DNA of 64,000 nt from Pilaira anomala (taxonomy: Eukaryota > Mucoromycota > Mucoromycetes > Mucorales > Mucoraceae): positions 1 to 64,000 of the forward strand of contig JAIXMQ010000097.1 in the NCBI GenBank assembly GCA_025716855.1, given 5' to 3'. Both the position numbers and the translations under genes were made by a program. The notes below the pieces were generated by a model that saw nothing but the letters and a program-made list of their open reading frames with translations, had not been told where the DNA came from and searched no databases. Positions 48,823-62,448 of this stretch are shown here, one piece after another (positions within the stretch are counted from its first letter, which is position 1; each line of letters opens with the position of its first letter).

Positions 48823-49140
48823 ATGAACTCCAGAACTTTCCTCGCTATCCTCGCTGTTGTCTGCTTTGTCGCTTTCGTTCACGCTCAATCATCTGCTGGT
48901 AAGAATTCAATTGGATTTGAAAGAAGATAGAAAAATCAATGATTTAACACTATTTTTATTATAATAGATCCTTTGGCCTCTATTCAATCGAAGGCTTCTG
49001 ATATCGCTGCCAGTGCTACTAGTACTTCTGCTCCCTCTCCTACCCAGGAAAACGCTGCAGCCTCTTTGGCCTCTGGTTCCATGTTCATGCAATTGGTTAT
49101 CCTTGCATGTGCTTTGGTTGCCTCCTCTTACTTGGTCTAA
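48823..49140 (+). CDS. small secreted GPI-anchor-type protein
   Basis: Two exons (48823-48898 and 48968-49140) give 82 residues. The N-terminus MNSRTFLAILAVVCFVAFVH with AQ after it is a strong signal peptide, with cleavage expected after HA. The mature part is only about 60 residues, rich in Ser, Ala, Thr and Pro. It ends in small residues (SLASGS) and a hydrophobic tail (MFMQLVILACALVASSYLV), as for GPI attachment. Codons are of the high-expression type (CTC, GCC, TCT, GTC) and the promoter has a good TATA box, so it is probably abundant. Small Ser/Ala GPI proteins of this kind are frequent in fungal walls. I know no specific function. Confidence 0.8.
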
Positions 49141-49797
49141 AAATATATCGCACGTATATAATATAACAAACAATGATAAATAATTCCCTGTTCATAATAA
49201 TAAATACTTAATATCCCTCGCATAAAGCTTAGTTATTCATTTACATTTCTCGTCTATTTACATTGTCGAATTGCGGAAAAGCTGCGCATAAATTGCCTTT
49301 TACGTCATTTTAACTATTTCCGTTTTGCTCGAGCTACACGAAACCTTATTTTAATGTCTTCTATAATAGCATATAGAAAGAAAGAAAAAAAAAAGATAGA
49401 AGCTAATAGAACAGTCATGATATTATGTTTTTGAAGGAAGAAGGGGAGAAAATCTTTTTATTAAATTCAACGGTAAAACACCTAAATAGATTCAGGTTAC
49501 TGATTATCAGAAAACTAGTTATAAAATAATTTAGGTCTCCTTTCAATCAATGTATAAAAAAAAAACAAACAAATACAAAGTTAGTAATGTAATGGCTTTT
49601 AAAGAAAAATGAAAGTTGGTTTCGCGCATTGACGCTCCAAAAAAAAAAAAACAAAAAACAAAATTAATATATTTAAAATGGATAATTGGATACATTCACA
49701 TACAAAATAAAAATAAAAAAGTATGTGATATAAATATAATATAGTATGTGTGGTTATATAATACAATTTTTTTTTCTCTATCTATCTATCTATCTAT
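49141..49797. other. 3' convergent region between the small secreted protein and formin genes
   Basis: About 650 bp with A-runs and a CTAT repeat at 49776-49801 that overlaps the formin stop region. No exon supported. Confidence 0.6.
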
Positions 49798-52700
49798 CTA
49801 TCTTGTACTCATTCTTCTAGCTCTAACTCTTAATGTATGATCAAAGATGGGTCTCTTACTTGTTTTTCTAACTCGGACAGTTCTTGTAGGAGCTGTAGCT
49901 GTAGTAGGAGTAGTCAAATGAGTCGATGACTGTGATTGGGATGAAAGACTTGCTTTTGGTATAATAATTGCAGATAAAGGTCTAGCACCATGTCTTCTAC
50001 TAGGTTTTCTTGTTTCTTCTGGTAAAGCATGTAAAAGAGATGAGGTAGAAGGAGCGGTGGCAGTCATAGGACTTTCGGATGGATCGGCATCAAAGAATAA
50101 AGGTTTAAAGCCAGGAGCAATGACGGAAGCCGCACTCATACGTCTTCTTCCAGCAGGCCCATTATTAAATTCAAATAAAGTAGTAGGACTTCCCAAATTA
50201 CTGTCCAATAATAAACTTGAACTGTTTTCACCTTGAATGTTTCTTAACATTTTGTTTGCCTTGAGATAAATGGAATCAGGATTATTGGCAGTAGAAAAGG
50301 ATTGCTGTAATGCGGTACTGACACTGGTTGATCTTTGACGTGAACGTCTATCACTTCTTCTTCGTACCTTGACATCCAATGTATCCTTCTTTAATTTATC
50401 CAATAAACTATGTAAAATGGCTTTATCATCTTCGTCTTCTCCAGCTTTGGATTTTAAAGAACCGGCATTACTATTCGCTCGTTTTCTTCTTTCTTGATCT
50501 CGTTTCTTTTGTTTCTCCACACGATCTTGTTTCAATCTGACTTCCTTTGAGTCGGCAGAACATTTGTACCAACTATCTGTGAATTCTTTAAAGATGCCAA
50601 AGAATTCATTGGGTTGCATCTTTTTAGGATCTTCACCATAGAATCGAACGGCCTGATCGTAACATTCATCCATTTTACCTGAGATCATACAGATCCGTTT
50701 GAATTCAGTAGATGCTTCTTTATAGAATTGATGCATTGTTTTAGAGAATTTATCTAGACCGGGTAAAGCCAAACCATCCTCTTCAGGATTCGTTGTTTCA
50801 TGCAATGGATAATGATCACGTAATTCAATTTCTAATTTTTGTAAATCTTGTTCGATTTGTTGGTATTCAGTAGTCATTTCAGTTCGAGAGACTTTGGAAG
50901 CTAAACCACATTCATCCAGTTCTTCTAAAAATGTGAGTACGGTAGGAAAGTTTTTTTCTACTGCATCTACCAAGAAATGTAATAATGTGGTTGATTTTGA
51001 GGTTCCTTTTGTATCGATAAGCTAAACATTTATGAATCGTTTTTAAGTATTTCAAGTTTTTTTTTTTTTTTTTTTTGTCGTATGATTGAACTATACCTTA
51101 TTGATACTAGCAATTTTAATACCAAATGCACCACCTCTATAAGTATTTCCGTTTAAGAAGTTACCCAATAAAAGTACTAACTAAAAATAAAAAACAAGAG
51201 TTTTGTTCCATGTGAATAAATGAAGAAAAACAAAGTAATAATGTTTTTTTTTTTTTTTACCTACATGTAAAAGTTCTTTAAAATGTTTGGCATCTCTCAA
51301 AGCCAACGAGGCATTATAGACAGAAGTCATTTGTTTATGAAGTACAGTATATCTTTCCCAAAAGGTAGCTTTAAATAACATACATTCTAACCTTTCTTTT
51401 AATCGTTTGGTTTTCATCATCTAATTAAACAAAGTATTTAAGTGAATTGAGTTTTAAAATCAACATTTGTGTGAATTTGTACCTGTAAACAAAACTTTTC
51501 TGGGACACCTAATTTTTCATACTCTTCTAATGGCGCTAATTCGTATTCGAGTAATTTAGTTCTTTCTTCAGCCGAAGGTAAATACTTTAATAAATTCAAG
51601 ATGATTTGTTCATCCAAGAAGTAAGCATCCAACTGTAAAAATGAATATCGAATATCATCAAATGGAATCTTTTTAATCATATTCTTGATAAAAATATCTA
51701 TATATATAAAATATTAAATTAAATTAAAAAAAGATATATATATATATTGCAAAGTACTTACTAAGATTATATGCTTTTTTTGTATCTAAAATATGAGTTT
51801 CTTGCTTTTGTGGTTTAGCCTTGAGTTCCACACTTGGCTTTTGAGCAAAGGTCAATTCGACATCATCAAAAACACCTGCTTTCGCTAACTGATACTCCAT
51901 AATACTATCCGTTGACTCTAATTTTTTATGAAGTGATAACTCAATATCACGTTCAAAATCGTTCCAGATCGTTTGTTGGATGTTGGCGAAATTCATCTTT
52001 TCCCATTCGACAAATTTCAGTTTTTGTTTGGCTTGAAATGCGCTGGGTTTACGACCCGTTTGGCCTAGGAATTGAGGTGGTAAAGGAGGAGAGGAGACGG
52101 GTGTGTTGGTTGCGTTGCTGTTGGGTGGTGCGGGTGGTGTGATGTAACCTGTAGGAGGTGGAGGGGGTGGAGGGGGTGCACCTGTTGTGAGAGGAGCTGC
52201 AGTAAATGGTGGTGGTGGTGGTGGTGGTGGTGGCGGTGGTGGAGGAGGAGGTGGTGGCGGTGGCGAAGGAGCAGTTGTTGGTGGTGGTGGTGGCGAAGGA
52301 ACAGTTGTTGGTAATGGCGAAGAGGGAGTAATGAATGGTTCAGGGAACGTATACTCATGTACAGGAGAAACAAGCAACTCACCATCCACCAAGACAGTAA
52401 AGCCATCTCTTACGATTGTAGGCGTTTGAGGACTGAGTAAAGCCGGCTGAGGTAACGATTCAATATCCTCTTCAAAGATGGTGATATCATCCTGTTTTGA
52501 GAAATCTTCATTTAAGGATCTTCTCGAACGTTGACTTCCGGTTGTACTTGAAGTGAGGGAACGAACGACATCTTTATCCAAGACAGTCTTTTTCTCGCTA
52601 CTTGAACTACTGAGTGATTGAGATTGATTGGTAGTAGTTGAACTCTTTCGACTGCTGCTTGCTAAACTTGGAGACTTTGCTACAGATTTTCGAGGTGATG

Positions 52701-53354
52701 CATGGGTATGACTTGGGATGGTGGTGGAATCTAATGAATTTCCACGTGGTTTTGTTTTGGTATGATTATTTAAGGTATCGTTACTTGTTCTTCGAACAAA
52801 GCTACCGATTTTAGATCGAAATGATTGTTTAATGGAACCGGCAGAGATAGCATTACCTGGTTGTTGCTGTGGAGGAGGAGGTACTTTTTGAATGGGTTCA
52901 TTTGCAGTAGGAGCAGTAGTAGGAGCAGATTTAGGAGCAGATGTGGCGATAGGAGTAGGAGGAGCGGTTGTAGGAGCAGTCCAGGAACTACGTAAAGGAT
53001 TATCGTTCTTTCGAACCGGTTGAGATTGTGGTTGAGGAGTCTGTGGTTGTACTGGTTGAGTGCGAAAACTACGTCTTTTGGGTGAGGGATTACCATATTC
53101 TGTTAGATTGCGTACAGAATCATGCAGCTTGCGCATTTTTGTTTCAGTATCCAAGAGCTCGTTTTTGTATCGCTCTTCTGTACTTTTAAAGAATATTTTG
53201 AGCATTGCGTTTGTCTGTTTTGATAAACTGAGGTCCTTTTCAAGATATTCAATCTTTGCTTCTAATGAACCGATGATATCATCTGAGCCGTCTATATTGT
53301 AAAATATAGGAATTAAAGTTAAGTATGGATTGAAATATACATGTTTTTCAAAAG

Positions 53355-53388
<34 letters not shown>

Positions 53389-54221
53389 TAATTGTGATTT
53401 TCTTTTATATTCTTGTTCATCTGTAGAGAATTTGGGTATTAAATTCTGTACAGTAAATTCACTTACGTTGGAGATATCATCTGGATGAAAAGTATTTTGA
53501 TCCATGGCAACTTGCTGAACCAACATTTCAATCAGCTGATATTGATAATTACTCTTTTCAGGATTATCATGAATTTTTAATAAATAACAAAGAATGTTGT
53601 GTAAACTTGTAGCCGAAGGGGTATTTTCAGTTGAAGCCATCAAGACCTGTACGATATGAATTGGATCCATATTATAATACTCTTCCATATCCTCTTGGAT
53701 TGTATCTGCTTCAATTTCATCTCTAAATTTCTGTATAGCCAAATTAATATGCTCGTGATTTAAATGAGCCATTTTAGAAAAGATATTATTCACGCCAGCT
53801 TGTTCTAATTCATAACTCAACATGATTCTTTCTTTTCGATCTTCTACAATATCGGGTCTTACAAGTGTATTGATAAATAAGACACTAATAAACATGTATT
53901 GTGTTATTTGAGAATCACCAGCACCTACCATACCTGTCATTTTTAAATCATGACTAGCACCTACTGCGGAACCCATCTTTCCTCTACCGTCTAATGTCTT
54001 TTCAAGTGCCAATAACCAAGCATCAAATCTACCATAATTTGTACCGTATTGTTTTAATAATTCCATACCGTGTAATACCATAGACCGACCATTTGGTAAA
54101 AAGCAAAAAGCAGTTAAAGATTCGCATGCTTGCGTTCTTGCTGGGATATAAGGTGATAAAAGTGAAATACAAAAGTTGTCTATAATTCTCGAGTGTTTAA
54201 ATGCTTCTTGTAAACCGGACT

Positions 54222-54256
<35 letters not shown>

Positions 54257-55242
54257 GTTAAAGTCAAGGAAATATACATATGTATATATTATACGTACCT
54301 TTTTATTCATTAAAGTGTTTAAACACTTTAATATTTCTAATTCTATTTTATAATCATTTTGCGTTCTATATAGATATATATTAATAATAATAATAATAAA
54401 AAGAAAGTGATGATTTACCTATTTTGTTTTTTGTGTATTGTTCCAAGTTCTTTTGCAATGATCTGCATACCGCCGTCTTCTATAAAACGTTCTAACCAAC
54501 TGCATTTGGGATTTAGCAACTCGGTTTTTTTTTTCTTTTTTCTATTTTTATTATATATTTACCTATCAGAGGTTCTTATGTAATATGACACTTCTAATAT
54601 CAACTCATACGTAATTCCCTTTTGCTTTTGTTTGCATAGTATCTTTACATAATTTGGAGGTGCAGTCTTCTTTGTAGGTTTTGTTGTTGTATTCGTCGTC
54701 TTTAATTTCAATTGACTGGGTTTCTTTGAAACAGTTTTAGGGGAACGTTCGTCCGATAAACTAGCTAGTTGTTCTGCGCTTAATTCTAATTGTTTCTAAA
54801 GCATTTTTTTAGTTTTATTATTATTATTATTATTTATATGTAATGCTTACTGCGACTTCTGTAAACAAGTCTTCTTCTTCTTCTGCACTAGAAGGGTAAT
54901 AATCGGTATCGATCCATAATCTTTCTGGTTTTATAACAGGAGCATCTAAACATGTATATATATATATATATATATTTTTTTTTTTAGGAACGATTGTAAT
55001 AGATCAACTCAAAGTAAAAAAATAAAAATAAAATTACCAGAGACATCTTGTTGTGGTTTATAGTTTGGAAATACGTCTTTTTTATTTAAAGAATATAAAG
55101 TCTTTTCTTTTTTGGTAATATTGTTTGAAACAGCAGCAGAAACACTTGTTACAGACGAAATGGAAGTTCTTCTGGTATAAGGTCTTCTACTATTTGTCTT
55201 TCTACTGTTTCGTTTATTTCCAATATTTGATAAAAAGTCCAT
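49798..55242 (-). CDS. diaphanous-type formin (Bni1-like)
   Basis: About eleven exons, roughly 1,570 residues. The N-terminus (MDFLSNIGNKRNSRK) precedes a GBD/FH3 region (ILEVSYYIRTSDS, ESLTAFCFLPNGRSMVLHGM, ERIMLSYELEQAG). A coiled coil follows (LEAKIEYLEKDLSLSKQT). The FH1 carries several uninterrupted proline runs (DNA 52150-52340) that bind profilin-actin. The FH2 starts KFVEWEKMNF and contains YFLDEQIILNLLKYLPSAEE and the dimer-core LLGNFLNGNTYRGGAFGI. After it come LHSLLDKLKKDTL and a basic RRRSDRRSR segment, placed and shaped like the DAD autoinhibitory motif. Formins nucleate unbranched actin under Rho-GTPase control; this one is likely to build tip and septal cables. The first in-frame ATG (55242) was chosen. 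Confidence 0.92.
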
Positions 55243-56206
55243 TTTTTCTTGAATAACTTGGGTTTTTAACACACTTAAAAGTGTGATGACAAGTTAAAAA
55301 AAAAAAAAAGAGAGAACAATAAGTGTTGCTTAAAGTAAAAAAAAAAAAAAAAAAAAAAGGAAAATAAGAAAAAAAATAAATAAAACAGTTACACACACTC
55401 CTATTTATTTCATTTTCATTTTTATTTAACTTTATTTAAACAAGTTTTTGAATTGTGACATAACATTTATTTGCTGTATAATTTTCAAGTAAGTAAATCA
55501 CAATTTTCTCGTTTTTTCATAAATTCAACCCACCACGTTTTTTTTTATTGATAAAATAAAAGAAAAAAAAAAGTTCTCCGATGAATAAAATTCTGTCATT
55601 GGGTGGGCAAAAAGCTGAAAAGCGGTTTTCCCGCTGGGTTTGAACGTCAAATGAACAAATCATGCTAACAATTGATTTTTAAGCTGAACAGTTCAATAGA
55701 TGAACAACAATCATTTTAACAGACACAAGTCTTGAAAGGTCCACAAAGAAATAGAAAAAGGGAATAAAGTTGACGTGTTTTTGATTTTGTACAACAAAAA
55801 TAAGATATCTCTTATCTTTTTTCCTCTGAGCAAAAAAAAAAAAATACTACCCAGTCGATCTCCGCTTAGTTTTAAAGAAAAAAAAGTACACCAACAAAAA
55901 ATGACTCACACAGTGTGCAAGATAAGTCACTTTTTTTTTTTTTTTTTGTGGGGTATAAAAGTAAGGTAAATAATCAACTGAACAAAATCTTTTTTTCTTC
56001 TTTATATTAAAAAAAAAAAGGGAAGGATTTTTCATCTTGAACCGTTATTAAACAACGAAAAAGAATCCTTTTTTTTAAAGTTATATGCATATTGCTTTCA
56101 ATTTAATTACTTCCGGTCTTTTGGCATTTGATAAAACTTATATCGACAACATCTTAATTAAGTAAATTTTAACTTTTTATAACACAACAACAACAACAAC
56201 ACATAC

Positions 56207-56237
<31 letters not shown>

Positions 56238-56245
56238 CAATAAAT
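55243..56245. promoter_or_regulatory. divergent promoter region between formin and CPA2
   Basis: About 1 kb between two outward-facing start codons. A CT tract (56205-56226) followed by CTTT units ends about 20 nt before the CPA2 ATG; CAA repeats lie just before it. No gene supported: short ORFs here are A/T-tract translations. Confidence 0.5.
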
Positions 56246-59200
56246 ATGTCTACTTCTTTTGGTCTCTCTGCTCCTCCTACCAGCTCTCGTGAAGGTTCTG
56301 CTGTCAAAGTATCTGAAGAAATCCTTACAAATGTTCCTTTAGTTGACGTTAAAAAGGTACTTGTGGTTGGTTCTGGAGGTCTTTCAATTGGACAAGCAGG
56401 AGAATTTGATTATTCAGGTAAAAATATTAACCACCACCCCCCCCCTTTTTTTTTTATCCCCAAATTTTTTTTTTTTATTAATTTTTGTAACAATATTATA
56501 AAATTCAGGTTCTCAAGCTATTAAAGCCTTGAAAGAATCCGGTATCAAGACAATTTTGGTGAACCCCAACATTGCTACTATTCAAACCTCTCATACACTT
56601 GCTGATCAAGTTTACTTTTTACCTGTCACTTGTGAATACGTTTCAAATATTTTAGAACGTGAACGTCCTGATGGTATCTTATTGACATTTGGTGGTCAAA
56701 CTGCTTTAAACTGTGGTATTGAATTAGATCGTTCCGGTATTTTGAAGCGTTTGAATATTAAAGTCCTTGGTACTCCTATTCAAACTTTGATTACTTCTGA
56801 AGATCGTGATTTGTTTGTGAAAGCTTTAAATGGTAAAGAATGGGAAAAAAAAAAAAATTTTTTTTTTATATAATATAAACTCCGTTACATAGTGAAAAGA
56901 TGATCTAACATATTTTTCATTTACAGAAATCGATATTCCTGTAGCACAATCTACTGCTGTAGATAGCGTTGAAGAAGCATTAAAGGCAGCTGAAGTGATT
57001 GGTTATCCTGTGATTGTACGTTGTGCATTTGCCTTGGGTGGTCTCGGATCCGGGTTTGCAGATAACGAAGCTCAATTACGTACTTTAGCCACAAAATCAT
57101 TAGCACTTGTACCTCAACTCTTAGTTGAACGTTCCATGAAGGGTTGGAAAGAAGTTGAATATGAAGTCATGCGTGATTCTGCCAATAACTGTATTACTAT
57201 CTGTAACATGGAGAACTTTGATCCTCTTGGTGTTCATACAGGTGAATCCATTGTCGTTGCCCCTTCTCAAACTTTATCGGATGAAGAGTACCATATGCTT
57301 CGTACAGCAGCTATCAAGATCATTCGTCATTTAGGTGTTGTAGGTGAATGTAATGTTCAATACGCTTTAAACCCTAGAAGTTTAGAGTACCGTGTCATCG
57401 AGGTCAATGCTCGTCTTTCTCGTTCTTCTGCACTTGCTTCTAAAGCAACAGGGTATCCTCTTGCTTTTATTGCTGCCAAGATTGGTCTTGGACATACTTT
57501 ACCTAGTCTTCAAAACGCTGTCACCAAGACCACCACCGCTTGTTTCGAACCCTCTCTTGATTATGTCGTGACCAAGATTCCTCGTTGGGATCTTGCCAAG
57601 TTTCAATATGTCGATCGTCATATTGGTTCCGCTATGAAATCTGTAGGTGAGGTCATGGCCGTCGGTCGTACATTTGAAGAAAGTATTCAAAAGGCGATTC
57701 GTCAAGTCGACCCTAGTTTCCAAGGTTTCAGTGCACTTCCTACTGAATTTGAAGATGTAGATGATGTCTTGAGCGACCCTACCGATCAACGTTTGTTTGC
57801 TTTAGGTCAAGTCATGTTGAACAAGGATAAATCAATTCGTGACAAGTACACGGTCGAACATTTAAATAAGTTGACCAATATTGATAAATGGTTCCTTTAC
57901 AAGTTGAGAAAGATTGCTGATATTGAATTGCGTTTGGCTGAACATGCTGGTGTGTCTCTTGCGGATTTACCTACCGATTTGATCAAGGATGCTAAAAAGA
58001 CTGGCTTCTCGGATGTCAAGATCGGTCAATTGTTGGGTCAGAATGAATTGGATGTACGTGCTTTCCGTAAGGGACTTGGTATTATTCCTAATGTGAAGCG
58101 TATTGATACTGTAGCTGCTGAATTCCCTGCTCATACTAATTACTTGTATACTACTTATAATGCATCTACGAATGATGTCACTTTTGATGATAAGGGTACC
58201 ATGGTATTGGGATCCGGTGTCTATCGTATTGGTGCCTCCGTTGAATTCGATTGGTGTGCAGTTTCTTGCTCTCGTGGTTTACGTCAACTTGGTGAAAAGA
58301 CAGTGATGATTAATTATAACCCAGAGACTGTTTCCACTGATTTTGATGAATGTGATCGTTTATATTTTGAAGAACTTTCATTTGAACGTGTCATGGATGT
58401 AGCTGAATTAGAAAGTGCAAAGGGTGTTGTTGTATCTGTGGGTGGTCAATTACCTCAAAACATTGCACTCAAGTTACATCAAAGTGAATTAAAGGTATTG
58501 GGTACATCACCTCGTATGATTGATGCTGCTGAAGATCGTTTCCAATTCTCAAAGATGTTGGATAAAATTGGTGTGGATCAACCTGCTTGGAAGGAATTGA
58601 CAAGTGTTGAAGCTGCTTTTGAGTTTGCTGAAAAGGTTGGTTATCCTGTCCTCGTTCGTCCTTCCTATGTCTTATCGGGTGCTGCCATGAACGTTGCTTA
58701 TACACCAGATGCACTTAAACATAACTTGACAGATGCTACCAACGTATCTCCTCTTCATCCTGTGGTGATCACCAAGTTCATTGAGAACGCACAAGAAATT
58801 GATGTGGATTCAGTTGCTAGTAACGGTACTGTCTTGGTACACGCTGTCTCTGAGCACGTTGAAAATGCTGGTGTTCATTCAGGTGATGCCTCTTTGGTCT
58901 TACCTCCTCGTGACTTGAGTGAGAACACAATGCATCGTCTCAAGGAAATCGCAGATAAGGTTGCTTCTGCTTTTGAAATCACTGGTCCTTTCAATATGCA
59001 AATTATTAAACAAGAGATTCCTGGACAAGCAGAACCTAACTTGAAGGTGATTGAATGTAATTTACGTGCTTCTCGTTCTTTCCCTTTTGTTTCTAAAGTA
59101 CTGGGTGTTAACTTTATTGATGTTGCTACACGTGCTTTAGCCAAGAAAGAAGTGCCTGAACCTGTCAACTTGATGAAGAAGGAGTATGCTTACCAAGCCG

Positions 59201-59811
59201 TCAAAGTACCTCAATTCTCTTGGACTCGTCTTGCAGGCGCCGATCCTTTCTTGGGTGTTGAAATGGCATCTACAGGCGAAGTAGCATGTTTCGGTAAAGA
59301 TAAATACCAAGCTTTCTGGGCCGCGATTCAATCCACACAAAACTTCCGTATTCCTCGTCGTGGAGAAGGTGTATTGATTGGTGGAGATGAAGTGACAGAT
59401 AAAAAAGATTATGCTTATGTTGCAAAGACTTTCCATAACGAATTAGGTCATCCTATCTTTGTACCTACTGAACAAGATAAGGTCTTTTTAGAATCCAATG
59501 GCGTTCCTTGTGTTTGTTTACCTATCGCTTCTTGTGCTGAAGATAAGCGTGTATTGAACAAGTTATTCAGGGATAATGATATCGATTTCGTTGTTCATTT
59601 AGCAAAGATTCGTGCACCTGATCAATTAGATGAAGGTTATGTATGTCGTCGTGCTGCTGTTGATTTCGGTATTCCTCTTTTAAATGATTCCAAAGTCGCT
59701 GCCTTATTTGTTGATTCTTGTGTTCGTTATAGAACTGATCGTCCTCATACTGCTACTGAAATTCCTGATGAAGTCAAGAGTTGGAGTGAATATGTTGATA
59801 CAAAGATCTAA
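56246..59811 (+). CDS. CPA2: arginine-specific carbamoyl-phosphate synthase, large subunit
   Basis: Three exons (56246-56417, 56509-56832, 56927-59811) give 1,126 residues; yeast Cpa2 has 1,118. The first ATP-grasp half shows [52 protein letters not shown] and [20 protein letters not shown]. The second half repeats the fold with [53 protein letters not shown] and [17 protein letters not shown]. The C-terminal MGS-like domain starts near the HNELGHPIF segment. No glutaminase or aspartate transcarbamylase is fused, so this is the arginine-pathway enzyme and needs a separate Cpa1 glutaminase. It uses ammonia, bicarbonate and two ATP. No mitochondrial presequence is evident. Strongly biased codons indicate high expression. 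Confidence 0.95.
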
Positions 59812-59935
59812 AAAAAAAGAAAAAGAAAAAAAAAATTATGTGTGTATAAATTTGTATATTTTTATTAATAAACTTAGAAAAAAAAAATTTTGTGATTTAT
59901 TTTATTTATAAAACGACTTTATACAACAATGATAA

Positions 59936-59966
<31 letters not shown>

Positions 59967-60090
59967 GATGATTTGTATAGGATATAAACAAATAAATATA
60001 TAATATAAAAAAGGATTGGGATTTTGGAATGAAAAGGAAGAAGACGTTTTTTTTTATAAAATATGTACAAATATATAAGAGAAACACCTG

Positions 60091-60126
<36 letters not shown>

Positions 60127-60207
60127 GACTTGAGAGAGAGAGAGAGAGTTACTGAAAAAAAGAAAGTATATAAAATATGTATAGAAAAGAGTTAGAGTTC
60201 AATGTGA
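59812..60207. other. convergent 3' region after CPA2
   Basis: Contains an AATAAA-like TTAATAAAC (about 59863), a GA repeat (59935-59961), a GT repeat (60096-60123) and another GA repeat (60131-60148). No coding exon supported. Confidence 0.6.
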
Positions 60208-60465
60208 TTAATGTACAAGGCTGATGACATTATTAAAGGAATAATTTCTTGAATCACCGACACTAAAGGATCTTGGACGTTTTACTTCTGAAACAGAAAT
60301 AACTTGTTCATGAGGTAAAGGATTATTTGTACGAGTAATGGCGAAATCTTCCATCATATTGGAATGTGTAGCCAAAATCTGTCGAAGTTCTTGACAAGCT
60401 TCATCTTCTTGATTCCAAATATAATAAGTAGAAGGCTTCTTTGGGCGTGGTGCAATAATATTCAT
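60208..60465 (-). CDS. small hypothetical protein, 85 residues
   Basis: A single-exon ORF from ATG 60465-60463. It starts MNIIAPRPKKPSTYYIWNQ, has a central QELRQILATHS helix and contains EVKRPRSFSVGDSRNYSF. RPRSFS fits a basophilic-kinase (PKA-type) phosphorylation or 14-3-3 site. The sequence is not low-complexity, which argues for a real gene. I do not recognise it. The 5' side carries GT repeats at about 60583-60607. Confidence 0.5.
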   Translation of the reverse strand: MNIIAPRPKKPSTYYIWNQEDEACQELRQILATHSNMMEDFAITRTNNPLPHEQVISVSEVKRPRSFSVGDSRNYSFNNVISLVH

Positions 60466-62255
60466 TTTTTTTTTTATTGTTTTTTCTTTTAAATATATAT
60501 ATAATATGTACAAAATAAAAAAAAGAATTTAAAAAAGAAAAAGGAAAAAAAAAAAAAAAAAAGGACTTAGCACACTTTAAATACTTGTGTGTGTGTGTGT
60601 GTGTGTGAGTGTGCACAACAACAACACTTGGATACCGGAGTTTTAATTAAGGTTCAAAATCTGACGTCTTTTTTTCTTTTATGAAATAAAGATAAACTAT
60701 TGGTTTTGTTGGCTCTAAAAATAAAAGGGGGAATTATAAAAATATAAGGGGACTCCTGGATCAGCAGATTGTGTAAAAAAGAATTCGCTTTTCAGCCATA
60801 AAAAAAAAAAATCTTTTTTTTTTTTTTTCAACTCGATATTCAGATGACGAAACTACTGCAGTATAAATAGGGTCAGATGAAAAATGCTCTTTATTTGTTT
60901 AGTTGAATGGCCCGGTAAGTTATGTACAATCATCAACTGGAGTTTTTTAAAATTGGCTGCGTAATAGATACACACCTTTATATTCTTCTCTCTCTCTCTC
61001 TCTCTCCTTTTTCTACACTAATTAAATCCCGGACCTATGAAGTTCCGATTATTTTTTTTTTTTTTTTTTGTAAGATATAAAAAAAGAAACATTCTAGTTA
61101 CATGGTCCGAGTGTTATCTTGTACTTGACATGTACCATGACACACTAGCAGAACAAATCTTCTTTATTACTTGTAATTATTATAAGACTAGACTTCTTTT
61201 TTTTTTTTAGTAGGTCACGGGTTTTTACTTTTTGTAATCGGCTGTTGCTTTGAATAGAATCAAATGTCTATATTTACTGTTTTTGTAAAACCATTCTTTA
61301 AAAAGTTGTTATTAAAACGTGTGTATTTAAGTCACAGGTTTTATTGATTTTTTTTTTTTTTTACCATGGGAACGTAATCATAAAAAATAAACCATAGTGA
61401 CGATGATGATGGTGGTTTTTATCTCGATATATAAAACAATGCCAAGCCTATTATGTCCAATTTGAGGCGCTACCCAAACAAATCGCAAGAAAAAAAAATA
61501 GATTTTTAGTTTGACATTATGATTTTTTAGGTAGAAATATATTTTTGTTTTTTGTAACTCGAGTCACTTGGTACCTGCACACTAAAAAAAAAAAAAGTCT
61601 TATGTGTTGTACACAGTAGTAGGATTCATAAGTGATGAATAAACTCTCTTTTTTTTTTTTCTTTTTTTTTTCCTCCCGAGAAACCCTGCAGCTACCTTAA
61701 TTCAAATATTATGTTCTCAATTTACTATTTATTCTCCCATCTGTGTATACCTACTCTTATTTTTTTTTTAAGAAAAAAAAATATGTTTTAAAAAAGAAAT
61801 GATACCTTTTTTAAGAAAAACTTTATTCTTCTTCTCCCAAGTACAAATCTAAATCGATGTGTTGTGTAATCTCTCCTGGACCTTTTTTCCTTCGACTCCG
61901 TAACTGTCATTACACAACAATTTCAGACAGATTTATTATTAGACGTTTCTTAATTTTTTTTTTTTAACCAATCGTTTGAATTGGCATGTTTTCTTGATTT
62001 TGTTGTACACATAAAAACGTGGTGTACAAATGTGTTTTATAAAGCATTGACGGCAAAATATTTATATAAAACCTTTGTCTGTTTAGTAAATATAAATAAA
62101 TTTAATTATTAAAAGCATTCTTTCTTTTTTTTTTCTTTTTTTTTTTGATTGTGACGGATTTTTATTTAATATATATATTATTACAATAATGATTTATTTC
62201 CCGTCCTTTTTTAACCTTTTTACTGTTTTGGTGCATTCTTGATAGGGATGAATTT

Positions 62256-62305
<50 letters not shown>

Positions 62306-62448
62306 ACTGCCTTTTGAGATTTTGTCAAAGCCGATGACAAAAATAGGGCTTAATTTTATGGAAAAAAAAACACCCTAAAAAAAAGCAGGCAGTACTCTCT
62401 CTCTCTCTCTCTCTCTTTTTTTTTTTATTCCCTTTATATATTATCACC
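60466..62448. other. gene-poor AT-rich stretch upstream of the Reg1-like gene
   Basis: About 2 kb between two outward-facing genes. It holds CT tracts (60987-61006 and 62396-62415), a 47-nt T-run (62258-62304), and many 10-20 nt T-runs. The second CT tract and the TTTATATATTATCACC directly before the ATG are likely promoter/leader elements of the next gene. No exon supported. Confidence 0.6.

Noticed and set aside
52187..52429. Poly-glycine ORF antisense to the formin FH1
   Set aside because: Complement of the proline codons of the real formin gene.
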